Shown: piece by piece, positions 17,650-26,423 of the stretch
Layout: the number at the start of each line of letters is the position of its first letter
Position numbering within the stretch: position 1 is the stretch's first letter
Assembly (NCBI RefSeq): GCF_004214795.1
Contig: NZ_CP035928.1
Coordinates: 1,798,001 to 1,862,000 of the forward strand
Direction: 5' to 3'
DNA length: 64,000 nt
Origin: Malaciobacter pacificus
Lineage (GTDB): Bacteria; Campylobacterota; Campylobacteria; Campylobacterales; Arcobacteraceae
Position numbers and translations under genes: made by a program
Notes under the pieces: generated by a model
The model's database searches: none
Told to the model about the DNA's origin: nothing
The model's input: only the letters and a program-made list of their open reading frames with translations

Positions 17650-18654
17650 CTAACTCAATACTTCTATATTCGTAACATTTATAGTTTGTGGTTTTATTTT
17701 TTCTCCATATACTTTAATTCTATTAGAATCAAAACTATTTAGATCTTTTAATAAATTTAATACATTTTCAAATTGAGTAAAATTTGTTCTTGACAGATTT
17801 TCTAAATGACAATAAAATTTACCTATACCATCAGAATACATTTCAAATGAATTTGTTCTTTGTTTGTATGCTTCAAAAATACCAATTATTTCAATATTTT
17901 CATTATATATATTTTTTGTTTGTTGCTTTAAATAAGCTCTTTTTGTAATTTCAAACTCAACACCATCTATAATAATAAAAAATTCTTTTAACCTTTTTTG
18001 ACTATTTAAATCATTTAAATTCTTTATTATAGATTGATATCTGTATTGTTGATCCTTATCATCAAATTTAAAAGGATTAATCTCTTCATTTTCTATATCA
18101 TCATATATTGAACGAATGAAATTAATAGGTTCTTCATATCTTTTAGTTGATTCTAAAATTAATTTTAAACTTCCATGAGCTTTTTTAATATAAATATCAT
18201 CACTTCTATATTCAGGATTATTAATAGGAGTAAATAATTGAGTTTTTATTCCGTGAATACTATTCATAGCATTAAATTGTGCAGTTTCAAGCATAGGACT
18301 ATTTTGATTACCTCTAAACCCAGCTCCAACTAACCTTACACCAAAATGCTCACAAAAACTTGTATTTTCAATAGAAACTGTTAATCCATAAAAATCCTGT
18401 AGAAAATCAACAAAAGTTCTTAAATTATCTTCATATCCATTATCAAGCATTTCAAAAGTTTGTTTTTCATAATTTCCTATATCTAAATATTCTAGTTCTA
18501 ATTTACCATTTAATGCATCAATCATTATTGATTCATAAGTCTCATTAAGATCAAAAAATAAATCATAATCATCTTTTGAGTTTACAATCGTATGAAAACA
18601 TAAGTTATCTTCAGTTTTAATATTTGTTAAATAAACTTTTACTTCAATACTCAT
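17650..18654 (-). CDS. Unrecognised 334-residue protein, second gene of a two-gene cassette
   Basis: 334 residues, soluble and acidic, without signal peptide or membrane segments. The N-terminal third reads as alternating strands and helices (VKVYLTNIKTEDNL, YESIMIDALNGKLELEYL). A Gly-rich turn VRLVGAGFRGNQNSP sits around 125-140. I recognise no catalytic motif. The start shares one base with the stop of the gene before it (TAATG), so the two are translated together. It stands between hsdS and the AbiE pair inside the restriction array, which makes a defence role plausible. Confidence 0.65.
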   Translation of the reverse strand: MSIEVKVYLTNIKTEDNLCFHTIVNSKDDYDLFFDLNETYESIMIDALNGKLELEYLDIGNYEKQTFEMLDNGYEDNLRTFVDFLQDFYGLTVSIENTSFCEHFGVRLVGAGFRGNQNSPMLETAQFNAMNSIHGIKTQLFTPINNPEYRSDDIYIKKAHGSLKLILESTKRYEEPINFIRSIYDDIENEEINPFKFDDKDQQYRYQSIIKNLNDLNSQKRLKEFFIIIDGVEFEITKRAYLKQQTKNIYNENIEIIGIFEAYKQRTNSFEMYSDGIGKFYCHLENLSRTNFTQFENVLNLLKDLNSFDSNRIKVYGEKIKPQTINVTNIEVLS

Positions 18655-19280
18655 TATGCAACCTCCTTATACATTTTTGCAAGACCAATACCTTTACAAT
18701 TTTTATATACCCAATGCTTAAAATCATTATCTGGATTTGTTCTATCTTTTAAATAACTAGGATTGATAGAAAAAGGATTATTTTTTATAGCTTTATCTAT
18801 CTCTTCTAGAGACATATTCTTCACTTCTCTTAAATATCTTTGAATAGCAACTTTTATCAGATTTTCATCTCTTACCGTCGCAAAATTGTAAAATAACTTT
18901 TTCCATACAACTAAACCGTCCCACGCTGCATCTAATTGAATTTCTAAAAATCCATTTATTTTATATGTTTCTAACTCTTTTACATGGACATTTGAAGCTA
19001 TGTTTTTCCCTTGAAATTCATCTTTTAACATAAAATATTCATGTTTTACAACTTTTCCTGATTTACTAGAATCTGAAAATAATTGTTTATTCTGAAAATA
19101 TAGTCTCTCTATAGGTCTATGTAGCATATTTATATTGTGCTTATCAAAAACTATTATTAAAATTTTTTTTGTTGAACAATCAACAGAACTAAAACTATGT
19201 GAAATATTTTTTGAAATTATTTTACCATCTTTATAAATATTTTCGACATCAGTATCACTAATTAAACTATTACAATACAT
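18654..19280 (-). CDS. Unrecognised 208-residue protein, first gene of a two-gene cassette
   Basis: 208 residues, soluble. GFLEIQLDAAWDGLVVWKKLFYNF (about 118-142) is the most distinctive stretch, followed by a helical region and a basic C-terminal end (HWVYKNCKGIGLAKMYKE). The overall look (strands, then a long helix, conserved-looking Asn/Phe near the end) is faintly like an acyltransferase fold, but I would not assign it. It starts 39 bp after hsdS and is coupled to the 334-residue gene by a one-base overlap. Confidence 0.65.
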   Translation of the reverse strand: MYCNSLISDTDVENIYKDGKIISKNISHSFSSVDCSTKKILIIVFDKHNINMLHRPIERLYFQNKQLFSDSSKSGKVVKHEYFMLKDEFQGKNIASNVHVKELETYKINGFLEIQLDAAWDGLVVWKKLFYNFATVRDENLIKVAIQRYLREVKNMSLEEIDKAIKNNPFSINPSYLKDRTNPDNDFKHWVYKNCKGIGLAKMYKEVA

Positions 19281-19319
19281 TTAATAACCTTAAATTAAGA
19301 GAATTATATTCTATCACTA

Positions 19320-20561
19320 TCACACTTTAACCCTCACTTTTCCACTTAATAAATCACTCATAAGAGCTTTTTTAAGCTCTTTTAGCTTTGCTAAATTTTC
19401 TTCTTCTTTTTCTATTTTTTTATCTTGAATATTTAATATTTTTGCAATTTTTATTTGTTCATCTATATTAGGCATAGGAATGTTCATTAAAGCAATCATA
19501 TCGTATCTGACAGAATCAACTGAACCTTTTGCAGAATATTTATTTACTTGTTCAATAAAATAGGTTTTGAAATATTCAAAAAAGAATTTTGAATCTAACT
19601 TCATACTAAATTCATGTATACAATAAACTCTTTGATGAAAATCAAATTTTTCATTTACATGATGAAAGACTTTTCCTACACCAACACCATCCCCAGCAGT
19701 TAAAACTGCTTCACCATCAAAAGAGTAAGAATTAATCCTCTCTACAGTTTGAGAACGTACATAAAATGGGTAAACTCCATCGTCTAATCTATCCTGAGTA
19801 TCTTTATTCCCTGTTATAATTTTTGAATGATTTTCAACAACATCAACTTCCCATTCTTCAGGAATAGGACCTAATTCACTATCTTTGTATTTGTGAGTTT
19901 TAGGAGTTCTTATTTTTCCATTTTTATCTATACCATTTTGAAGTAAATCACTCATCAAACCTTTTTTGATATTTTTTTCTTTATCAATAAGTTTTTGAGT
20001 TGATTCAATAGCTGTATCTAAAGTTGAAAGAATTTTGGCAATTTTTTCTTGTTCTTTTTTTTCTTTTGGAAAAAACATAAAAAACTTTTCAATTTCTTTA
20101 ACTGTTAATTGAGGTTGAGCACTACCAAATACAGTATTTCCTATTTGATTATCAAAAATATTAGAGTTTAAAAATTTATATAAATAATCGGTAACTAATG
20201 TTTTATTTTCATTTCTTAATATAATCATTCCAGAATTAATTCTAATATGGTTATATTTAACTGACTTATTAAAATAAGATATGTTACCAACTGTACCTCT
20301 AGTTGTTAATACAATATCATTTCTTTCAAGTTTTCCTTTTCTAAGTTTGTCATCTTTTTCTTTATTAATAAATTGTAATTGATCAAATTTAAAACCATTT
20401 TTTGTTACATTTTTTGCACTTAAAAAGATACAATGCCCTTGATCAAAAAAATCTTCATCTTTAGGATAATTACTACCTCTATCTCCATCAATTAACTTTA
20501 TTTTCAATGATTTAAAACTATCTATCTCCCATTCATCAGGAACATTTATTACTTCACTCAT
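19320..20561 (-). CDS. hsdS: Type I restriction enzyme, S (specificity) subunit
   Basis: 413 residues with the usual two target-recognition domains. Each begins with a PxxWE segment ([13 protein letters not shown] at about 5; [14 protein letters not shown] at about 233) and ends with a coiled coil that starts [18 protein letters not shown] (about 165) or [18 protein letters not shown] (about 364). Each TRD would read one half of a bipartite sequence. The gene overlaps hsdM by 4 bp. Both recognition domains look complete, so the system is likely functional. Confidence 0.95.
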   Translation of the reverse strand: MSEVINVPDEWEIDSFKSLKIKLIDGDRGSNYPKDEDFFDQGHCIFLSAKNVTKNGFKFDQLQFINKEKDDKLRKGKLERNDIVLTTRGTVGNISYFNKSVKYNHIRINSGMIILRNENKTLVTDYLYKFLNSNIFDNQIGNTVFGSAQPQLTVKEIEKFFMFFPKEKKEQEKIAKILSTLDTAIESTQKLIDKEKNIKKGLMSDLLQNGIDKNGKIRTPKTHKYKDSELGPIPEEWEVDVVENHSKIITGNKDTQDRLDDGVYPFYVRSQTVERINSYSFDGEAVLTAGDGVGVGKVFHHVNEKFDFHQRVYCIHEFSMKLDSKFFFEYFKTYFIEQVNKYSAKGSVDSVRYDMIALMNIPMPNIDEQIKIAKILNIQDKKIEKEEENLAKLKELKKALMSDLLSGKVRVKV

Positions 20562-22774
20562 AAATAACCCAACTCGCTTAAAAATGATTTGATTTCATTC
20601 GTAGCTTCATCTCTTTGATTTTCTATTTCTTTTAAACTTACTTGATATTTATCCCATAGGTTTTCAATTGATTTTATAATAGCTTGTTTTTTCTCACTTA
20701 GATATCTATTTACTATATTTAAAGCATCTGTTTTAAGTTCTAGAACTATCCAATCTTTTATATTTACAATATCTTCAAAAAGCTTCTCTTTTTGCTCTTC
20801 TATTTTTTCTCTAGTTACAATTTTCTCATTCTCTTCTTTTTGAGATTTTAATTTTTTAAATAAATCTAATAGTTTAGAATGTAGTTCTTTTTGAGTTTCA
20901 CTAAGAGATGATATAAATTCTTGATTATTTGATATAAAATTGTCACTTAAAAGATTATAGTCATATCCACTATTTTTTATTGACTTGATAACAAACTTAT
21001 TATTTACCCACCATGAAGCAAATATACCTCTTATTTTGAACTTATTTAAGACAATATTTTCTTTAAAAAATTCTTCTACAAGTTCATAGCCACTTGTATA
21101 AAGTGTTGCTATATCACTAGACTTTTCATCTATTAATTTTTGATACTCATCATACCAAGAAGAAACTATTGATTTTACTTCTTCATCAGTTGTAATAAAT
21201 ACTTGTGAATTTTCAAGTAATTCTCTTATATTTTGTTTTTCTTCTACTTCATTTAAAAACTTGAAATAGTTTTCATCTTTATTTTCAAATACTAAACTTG
21301 AATCTATTTTAAAACTATCCATAAGTGTTTTATTCCATTCTATTTTTGGAATACCACCATTTATATGAGCTTTTACATCGTGGGGTTCACTTGGTGGAGT
21401 GTTATCGACATATCTTCTAATATTTAGATTAAAATCTTCTTTTTCAAGTTCTTCTAGTGAAACTAGCTTTGAGTATTTATCTAGTTCTACTTTGTTTTGG
21501 TAAACATAATTAATTTTTTCAATATCTTCAGCTCTTAAAAGATTTTGATTTTTACTCTCTTTATATTCTGCATCTGCATTTATAAATAGTATTTTGTCAT
21601 CTTTTTTAGCTTTATTAATTATTAGAAGTGATGCAGGTATTCCAGTACCATAGAAAAGTCCACTTGGAAGTCCTATTACAGCTTCTAGGATTTCTCTTTC
21701 TTTGATTAGATGTTCTCTAAATTTACCCTCTTCACTTCCTCTAAATAAAACTCCATGGGGCATAACTACACCCATCTTACCATCAGATTTAAGTGAAGCA
21801 ATCATATGTTGAACAAACATATAATCACCTTTTTTACCACCTTCAGGCATAAAGTGAGAAAATCTTTCTTTGTATGTCAAATCAGCTTTCTTATAGTTTT
21901 GAGAAAATGGAGGATTAGCTAGTACTCTATCAAATTGTATTAGTTGTCCATCTTTTGTATGAAGTGGTTTTTCTAAAGTATCTTCATTTTTAATATCCGC
22001 ATTTACAATACCATGTAAAATCATATTCATTTTACACATTGCCCAAGTAGTTGCAATTGCATCTTGACCATATAAAGAGAAGTTATCTGAGTTATATATC
22101 TCTTTTATATGCTCTTTTGCTTGAATAAGCATACCACCACTACCAACTGTTGGATCATATATACTCATTCCAGGTTTTGGGTCAAGAAGTTTTGTTAGTA
22201 AAGTTACAACTCCACCTGGAGTATAGAACTCTCCTGCTTTTTTACCTGCACTATCTGCAAAATATTTGATTAAATACTCATAAGCAGCACCTAAAAGATC
22301 AGGAAACTCAAAATCTTCATCTCTTAGTCTTACTTTATCAAAGTGTTGAATTAGTTGTTGTAGTTTAGAATCTGAAATTTTAGAGTTACCAACTTTTTTA
22401 TTAAAGTCAATATGTTTTAAAACATCTTCAAGTGAAGATAAATTTGCATCTTCTATTGAACTTAAAGCCACATTTAGGTTTTCACCAATATTTTTCTTTA
22501 GATGTCTTAGATTTTGCCATCTAGCTTCTTGAGGAATATTAAAAGTAAATGTATGGCTTTGTAATAATATTTCGATTGTATCTTCATCATGTCCATCTTT
22601 TTTATAAGCTTCTTTTACTTTTGAATACTCTACATCAAATTGATCTGAAAGTCTTTTTAAAAACAACATACCAAAAATATATTCTTTGAATTCGCTAGCT
22701 TCCATCTTACCTCTTAAGATATCAGCTGCTGAAAATAAATGTTGTTCTAATTGACCAAGTGTTAGTTTTTGCAT
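20558..22774 (-). CDS. hsdM: Type I restriction enzyme, M (methyltransferase) subunit, long form
   Basis: 738 residues, against about 500 for a classic HsdM. The SAM-binding motif I region is [14 protein letters not shown] (about 200-213), preceded by [10 protein letters not shown], and motif IV NPPF in [11 protein letters not shown] (about 288) marks an N6-adenine methylase. The extra 240 C-terminal residues are strongly helical with coiled-coil stretches ([20 protein letters not shown] near 655). It methylates the target and forms the core that HsdS and HsdR bind. First gene of the array; a conserved promoter box lies about 100 bp upstream. Confidence 0.95.
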   Translation of the reverse strand: MQKLTLGQLEQHLFSAADILRGKMEASEFKEYIFGMLFLKRLSDQFDVEYSKVKEAYKKDGHDEDTIEILLQSHTFTFNIPQEARWQNLRHLKKNIGENLNVALSSIEDANLSSLEDVLKHIDFNKKVGNSKISDSKLQQLIQHFDKVRLRDEDFEFPDLLGAAYEYLIKYFADSAGKKAGEFYTPGGVVTLLTKLLDPKPGMSIYDPTVGSGGMLIQAKEHIKEIYNSDNFSLYGQDAIATTWAMCKMNMILHGIVNADIKNEDTLEKPLHTKDGQLIQFDRVLANPPFSQNYKKADLTYKERFSHFMPEGGKKGDYMFVQHMIASLKSDGKMGVVMPHGVLFRGSEEGKFREHLIKEREILEAVIGLPSGLFYGTGIPASLLIINKAKKDDKILFINADAEYKESKNQNLLRAEDIEKINYVYQNKVELDKYSKLVSLEELEKEDFNLNIRRYVDNTPPSEPHDVKAHINGGIPKIEWNKTLMDSFKIDSSLVFENKDENYFKFLNEVEEKQNIRELLENSQVFITTDEEVKSIVSSWYDEYQKLIDEKSSDIATLYTSGYELVEEFFKENIVLNKFKIRGIFASWWVNNKFVIKSIKNSGYDYNLLSDNFISNNQEFISSLSETQKELHSKLLDLFKKLKSQKEENEKIVTREKIEEQKEKLFEDIVNIKDWIVLELKTDALNIVNRYLSEKKQAIIKSIENLWDKYQVSLKEIENQRDEATNEIKSFLSELGYL

Positions 22775-22862
22775 TAATTATGTTCCATATTTGTTTGTAT
22801 TATAAAGGTATTTATTTTATCTAATTTGTAGTTAGTAACTAATTCAATGTATAAATTGAAAT

Positions 22863-22895
22863 ATTATATCTTTTAAATGTCTCAGAAATGACTCA
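22863..22895 (-). promoter_or_regulatory. Promoter with direct-repeat activator box, hsdM
   Basis: On the minus strand: TGAGTCA-TTTC-TGAGACATT (box at 22876-22895), 7 bp, then a perfect -10 hexamer TATAAT (22863-22868). No good TTGACA -35 is seen; the second repeat overlaps that region. The same arrangement stands before gspG and before the 61040-63127 lipoprotein gene. Confidence 0.75.
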
Positions 22896-22938
22896 ATTTA
22901 CTTTTTTTGTTATAATTTAATAATCAAAGCCTTCTAAT

Positions 22939-23037
22939 ATGACTATAGAAGAAATATTTAAATTAACACTTGGAATTACTCTTGCTATTGCAGCTTATGT
23001 TTTATCTAAAAAAGATAATAAAGAGTCAAATAATTAA
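22939..23037 (+). CDS. 32-residue single-helix membrane peptide
   Basis: ATG at 22939, stop at 23037. MTIEEIFKLTLGITLAIAAY is the N-terminal part: a short amphipathic start, a membrane helix (about 8-22) and a charged tail KKDNKESN. Small hydrophobic peptides of this form occur as toxins of type I systems or as regulators of membrane proteins. No strong Shine-Dalgarno is seen, and the gene stands alone just before a region with several hairpins. Moderate support only. Confidence 0.4.
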   Translation: MTIEEIFKLTLGITLAIAAYVLSKKDNKESNN

Positions 23038-23075
23038 TTAGTTTGTTAATACCCTGGATTTAGATCTCTGGAGGG

Positions 23076-23109
23076 AAAAAGTTTGGCATATAATCTGCAC
23101 AAACTTTTT
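23076..23109. terminator. Bidirectional terminator-like hairpin
   Basis: AAAAAGTTTG (23076-23085) and CAAACTTTTT (23100-23109) are perfect complements around a 14-nt loop. The A5-stem-T5 layout works as a weak intrinsic terminator in both directions. Confidence 0.45.
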
Positions 23110-23743
23110 AATTAATACCCTTGGAATGAGTCCCTATCACTTTAGCTAATACTTTTTCATGCTCATATCAGCAAGGCTTCATGGCGGGTAATGCGATACC
23201 ATATATTTTTCATATCATAATTGCTATAGGTTATATCAGTGATTTGTAGGTCAATGTAAGGTTATATAACTAGACTTAGAAAAAGTTACCTCAAGTTTGG
23301 TTGAGAATCTAGTATCAAACACTACGCCATACCTGCATGTAGTTCCTTTTAGCTTCAATAGTTTCCTATTTCGCTACAACCGCAATACGGTCTCTTTTTT
23401 ATTTGTTCAGCAAATGGCGTTTTTGTGAGATACATACAACTAGAATTAGCCTCACAGATGCTTACTTCATCAGACACAAGAGATTATGCCTATCAATTTT
23501 ACAGACAATACTTTATTCTCAACAATTAAGTTGCTTTTTTAATTTAAAAAAAAATATTGATAAAATGATGATTTTTTGTTATACTTGTGGTCTATTATTT
23601 AATAGCTCGGTCGGTCGCCAAACTCACACGGGCTATTATTTACCTCCTTTTTTAAATACTACTTTATTCTCCAGCATTTAAGTGGAATCCTCAAAAAAGT
23701 AATAAAAATAAGTTTGATTAGTAAATAAGATTAGATTGTAAAT

Positions 23744-23845
23744 TTGGTAGATGCACAATCTAATAATAAATACTTAGAGCTTGATAGTTTATCAAGCGAT
23801 AAACCAATCAAGCAGATTGTGTGCCTACCAAGCTCTAAATATTTA
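23744..23845. repeat. Interleaved inverted repeats (A-B-A'-B')
   Basis: Arm A, 23744-23761, pairs with A' at 23814-23831 (15 of 18 bases). Arm B, 23767-23783, pairs with B' at 23829-23845 (16 of 17). Because the order is A-B-A'-B', both stems together would form a pseudoknot, or they could exchange as alternative structures. Between them are two more perfect hairpins: CTTGATA/TATCAAG and GTTTATC/GATAAAC, which share bases. The arrangement resembles folded recombination or replication sites more than a terminator. Confidence 0.6.
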
Positions 23846-24029
23846 TAGAACTATTCTAGTAAGAAATATAAAATTAGTAAATAAAAGAATTTGAAACTAA
23901 ATTGATTAATAATTAATAATTTTGATTAATGTAAATAAAGCTTAATATATCAAATTTTAATAAAGTAGTTTTTTTTACTTAAAGAAAAAAACTATATTAA
24001 AAAATTCATAATTTATTAAAAAACATCTC

Positions 24030-24055
24030 TTGTGGTAAAAAAGTGGTAAAAAAAA
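24030..24055. repeat. Tandem 11-mer GTGGTAAAAAA
   Basis: GTGGTAAAAAA occurs twice in direct tandem at about 24032-24053, roughly 70 bp outside the phage att repeat. An 11-bp direct repeat close to an attachment site could be an arm-type integrase site or the remnant of an older integrase gene region. This is a weak call. Confidence 0.3.
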
Positions 24056-24123
24056 ATTTTTGATTGTTTTATAAGATTTATAAAAAATGCTGTAAGCATT
24101 GAAATATGGGCTTTATAGCTGGT

Positions 24124-24141
24124 GGTCATGAAGGACTCGAA
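24124..24141. other. Distal attachment site of the prophage (18-bp copy of the tRNA-Met 3' region)
   Basis: GGTCATGAAGGACTCGAA at 24124-24141 is identical to 37858-37875 inside the tRNA-Met gene. The preceding TGGT also matches the encoded CCA end apart from one missing G. It has the right orientation to be the duplicate made when an element integrates at the tRNA 3' end. Confidence 0.85.
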
Positions 24142-24303
24142 AATAAGGTTTGAAAGCCCTAAAATAAACACCTAATATTTAACTATACGGTTATACGTAC
24201 TGTTAAAAACAAATCCTTAAAAATTATATAAACTTTTAAAGGACTAGAATTATAATAGAAATATTATAAAATAAAGCTTAATTATAAAAAAATATAATCA
24301 CAC

Positions 24304-24705
24304 TTATTTCCATAGCCTTGAATTATATGGACCTTTTAAAAATTCTTTTTCAGTTCTAACAATCATTCTTTTAATTGCCATAGATTCTAAACCTTGTTCT
24401 TCTAAAGATGAAGTATCTTGTACCATTGATACAACTCTAATTGCTTTAGATCTAGCTCTATCTTTTCTTAATTGTTTGATAGATTTAATTTCTTTTCCAT
24501 AGAAGTTAAGACCTAATATTTCAGCTATCTTTTCAATTGAATCTTTAGAAATAAAATCTGAATTTAAAAGTCTTATAACATCTTTTTTATTTATGTGGGC
24601 TACTTTGTATAAATTTTGTAAGTCTATACCAACTTTATTAGCTCTTCTCTTTATTTTGTATTTGAATGATGGAGTTAACTTAGTCATACTTTTATTCATA
24701 AACAA
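24304..24705 (-). CDS. Small HTH protein of the prophage
   Basis: 133 residues. The middle part (about 27-68) reads as an XRE-like helix-turn-helix: LYKVAHINKKDVIRLLNSD, then SKDSIEKIAEILGLNFYG. The C-terminal 45 residues (around RVVSMVQDTSSLEEQGLES and the end FLKGPYNSRLW) form a distinct second domain of a type I associate with small regulators or antitoxins in this bacterial group, without being able to name it. It is the gene closest to the distal att site, downstream of rep and separated from it by about 225 bp. It may control lysogeny or be a moron gene. Confidence 0.6.
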   Translation of the reverse strand: MFMNKSMTKLTPSFKYKIKRRANKVGIDLQNLYKVAHINKKDVIRLLNSDFISKDSIEKIAEILGLNFYGKEIKSIKQLRKDRARSKAIRVVSMVQDTSSLEEQGLESMAIKRMIVRTEKEFLKGPYNSRLWK

Positions 24706-24807
24706 TTCTTATTAATTTTATTAATTATAACATAACATGTAATCTAATATTATTTTAAAGATTATTGAATATTAAATTCCCAAAATAGCATACCAACATA
24801 AAATTAG

Positions 24808-24930
24808 TTGACATATAAAACGCATAAAGATAAAATAAAAATGAATGAAGTTAGATAGGACAATCATCTATTAACTACCAATTAATAGTAACTTCAAGTG
24901 AAAAGCCGAAATAACTAATATTTTGGCTTT
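24808..24930 (+). ncRNA. Candidate small RNA opposite the rep-regulator intergenic region
   Basis: A near-consensus promoter on the plus strand: TTGACA (24808-24813), a 17-bp spacer, TAAAAT (24831-24836). From a start near 24843 the transcript would fold into nested stems: TGAAGTTA/TAACTTCA enclosing CTATTAA/TTAATAG, then AAAGCC/GGCTTT at 24902-24930. It would run antisense to the leader between rep and the HTH gene and reach the 3' end of rep. No clean U-run follows the last stem. Confidence 0.4.
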
Positions 24931-24931
24931 A

Positions 24932-26344
24932 TTAAAAAAAACTATTCCCAATATTGGGTACCATAAAAGGTGTAGAGCCGATAATATCGTCTGAAACTAT
25001 AAAATTGATGTGTTTCGGGCTAACGCCTTTCACTACGTTACAGTTGTTCCCAAAATTAGTATCATAACTATTAATTTTAATTAATTCATCATCTAGTAAA
25101 TCTCTTTTTATCATTTCGTTTTTAACTAATCCATAATGCTTTAAATCTACACTATCGATATTTTTATCTATTTTGTTAAAATAACTAATTAGTGCTAAAT
25201 CTTTGAAATGTGTAACTGGTATAATCTTTTTAACTAACTTATTATCTCTAGTTCCATACTCAATACCATCTATAATAATTGGTATTACTCTTTTTTGTTC
25301 TCTTTTTTTATAACTTAATTTTATTCTAGATTTAAAACAAGTTGATATTTCTCTATACTTTTTTTTACCATTTTTATCAAAATATGCAGTTATATATTTT
25401 TTCGCTGATAACTCAGGTATATGTTGCTTATTGTAAAGATTCAATTCTATAAAATCATCATTGTCATAATCATAGGTTTTATATTCTATGACTTGATCTT
25501 TAAAAAGTCTTTGAATGATATTTTCAGATAATAGATCACTAATATAAAGATAATCATCTTCTCTAATATCTTTAAAAAAATATCTGATTTTTCTGTAAAC
25601 ACAAAGAGGAGCTAATGACCTGGAACTACTAAATCTTATAATTCTATGTTTAATATACCAATAAGCTGAATCATCCATAATATCAGTCTCTGCATTTTTA
25701 AAAGTTTTAGTAATGTACTTCATCATATAAGCAACCGCCCCACCCTTATCTTGATACCAGGTATATTTAAATTTTAACTGAATAATGTTGTGCTTTTTAA
25801 AATATGCAAAAAATTCTTTTTTTACTTTTAATATCCAATCTTTTGGTATATATACCATTGCATGAATATGTGGTACACCTGATTTATGGGGCTCATATAC
25901 TTTAAAATAAATTAATCCATTTCCAGTTGTTTTTTTTAATCTTCTAATAACTTGCAAAGAAGTAAATTTGTGCCAAAGATCACTTAATTTATAAGCTGCA
26001 TCTTTCACACCTTTTTCAAAATTGTTTTTATATTCATAGTTAGGATTCTCTACTGTAATATTTTTCTTTTTATTAATTGTTTTTCTTGGATGATATTTCG
26101 AAGGAGCTGTTATAGTAATGAAAACAGCCATGAGTCCATTGTCTCTACCAAATTTATGAATAGAATTAACTCTATTGTTAATCTCACTAAAATATTTTTT
26201 TGGATTAATATTAGCACTATATGTATTATCTAACATATCAATTTGTTTACCTCCAAAATCAATAACAAACTCTTTTAAAAACTTTTTTTGTTTTGCTAAT
26301 TTTTTATCAATATATTCTCTATCATCTATATCTATTCCATACAT
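24932..26344 (-). CDS. Phage replication initiator, HUH rolling-circle type (gpII-like)
   Basis: 470 residues. The metal-binding HUH motif is GVPHIHAMVYIPKDW (about residues 155-170), and the region GGAVAYMMKYITKTF (about 202-216) carries the tyrosine that would nick DNA, as in inovirus and microvirus replication proteins. An upstream block MAVFITITAPSKYHP is the usual first motif. It nicks the double-stranded form at the plus origin to start rolling-circle replication. Its promoter region was cut off from the secretin gene and the origin hairpin by the IS at 26431. The last codons contain one copy of an 18-bp repeat also found beside the origin hairpin. Confidence 0.88.
   Translation of the reverse strand: MYGIDIDDREYIDKKLAKQKKFLKEFVIDFGGKQIDMLDNTYSANINPKKYFSEINNRVNSIHKFGRDNGLMAVFITITAPSKYHPRKTINKKKNITVENPNYEYKNNFEKGVKDAAYKLSDLWHKFTSLQVIRRLKKTTGNGLIYFKVYEPHKSGVPHIHAMVYIPKDWILKVKKEFFAYFKKHNIIQLKFKYTWYQDKGGAVAYMMKYITKTFKNAETDIMDDSAYWYIKHRIIRFSSSRSLAPLCVYRKIRYFFKDIREDDYLYISDLLSENIIQRLFKDQVIEYKTYDYDNDDFIELNLYNKQHIPELSAKKYITAYFDKNGKKKYREISTCFKSRIKLSYKKREQKRVIPIIIDGIEYGTRDNKLVKKIIPVTHFKDLALISYFNKIDKNIDSVDLKHYGLVKNEMIKRDLLDDELIKINSYDTNFGNNCNVVKGVSPKHINFIVSDDIIGSTPFMVPNIGNSFF
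24944..24961. repeat. 18-bp direct repeat with a 12-bp palindrome, copy 1 (in the rep 3' end)
   Basis: ATTCCCAATATTGGGTAC, holding the palindrome CCCAATATTGGG. It encodes the PNIGN residues near the rep C-terminus. An identical copy is at 28101-28118. Confidence 0.8.
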
Positions 26345-26423
26345 CTTTATTCCTGACTCAAATATTTTTTTACTACTATTAGTAAATTAATTTTTTATAA
26401 TTTATTTTATTTATTAACTTTAT

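Larger units (their letters stand above)
23038..24123. other. Long stretch without a convincing gene, rich in inverted repeats
   Basis: About 1.1 kb. From 23041 to about 23640 the DNA is less AT-rich than the neighbouring intergenic DNA and has several stems: AAAAAGTTTG/CAAACTTTTT (23076-23109), AATAG-TTTC-CTATT (23357-23370, a GAAA-tetraloop hairpin if read from the minus strand), ACCG/CGGT before T6 (23379-23400) and AATAGCTCG/CGGGCTATT (23601-23637). A structured RNA is possible, but no known class fits. A 92-codon frame at 23403-23681 has no ribosome binding site and no coding character. From 23744 on come the interleaved repeats listed separately. The last 250 bp up to the att site are very AT-rich. 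Confidence 0.5.

Noticed and set aside
23041..23400. tmRNA, RNase P RNA or a group II intron domain in the structured stretch
   Set aside because: I looked for the tmRNA tag frame and CCA end, the RNase P GAGGAAAG core and a domain V hairpin; none is present.
23403..23681. 92-codon plus-strand frame in the gene-free stretch
   Set aside because: Mixed composition with no domain, no Shine-Dalgarno, and it runs through a hairpin.
23744..23845. Integron attC site
   Set aside because: The required RYYYAAC and GTTRRRY core boxes are missing, and no integron integrase or cassettes are nearby.
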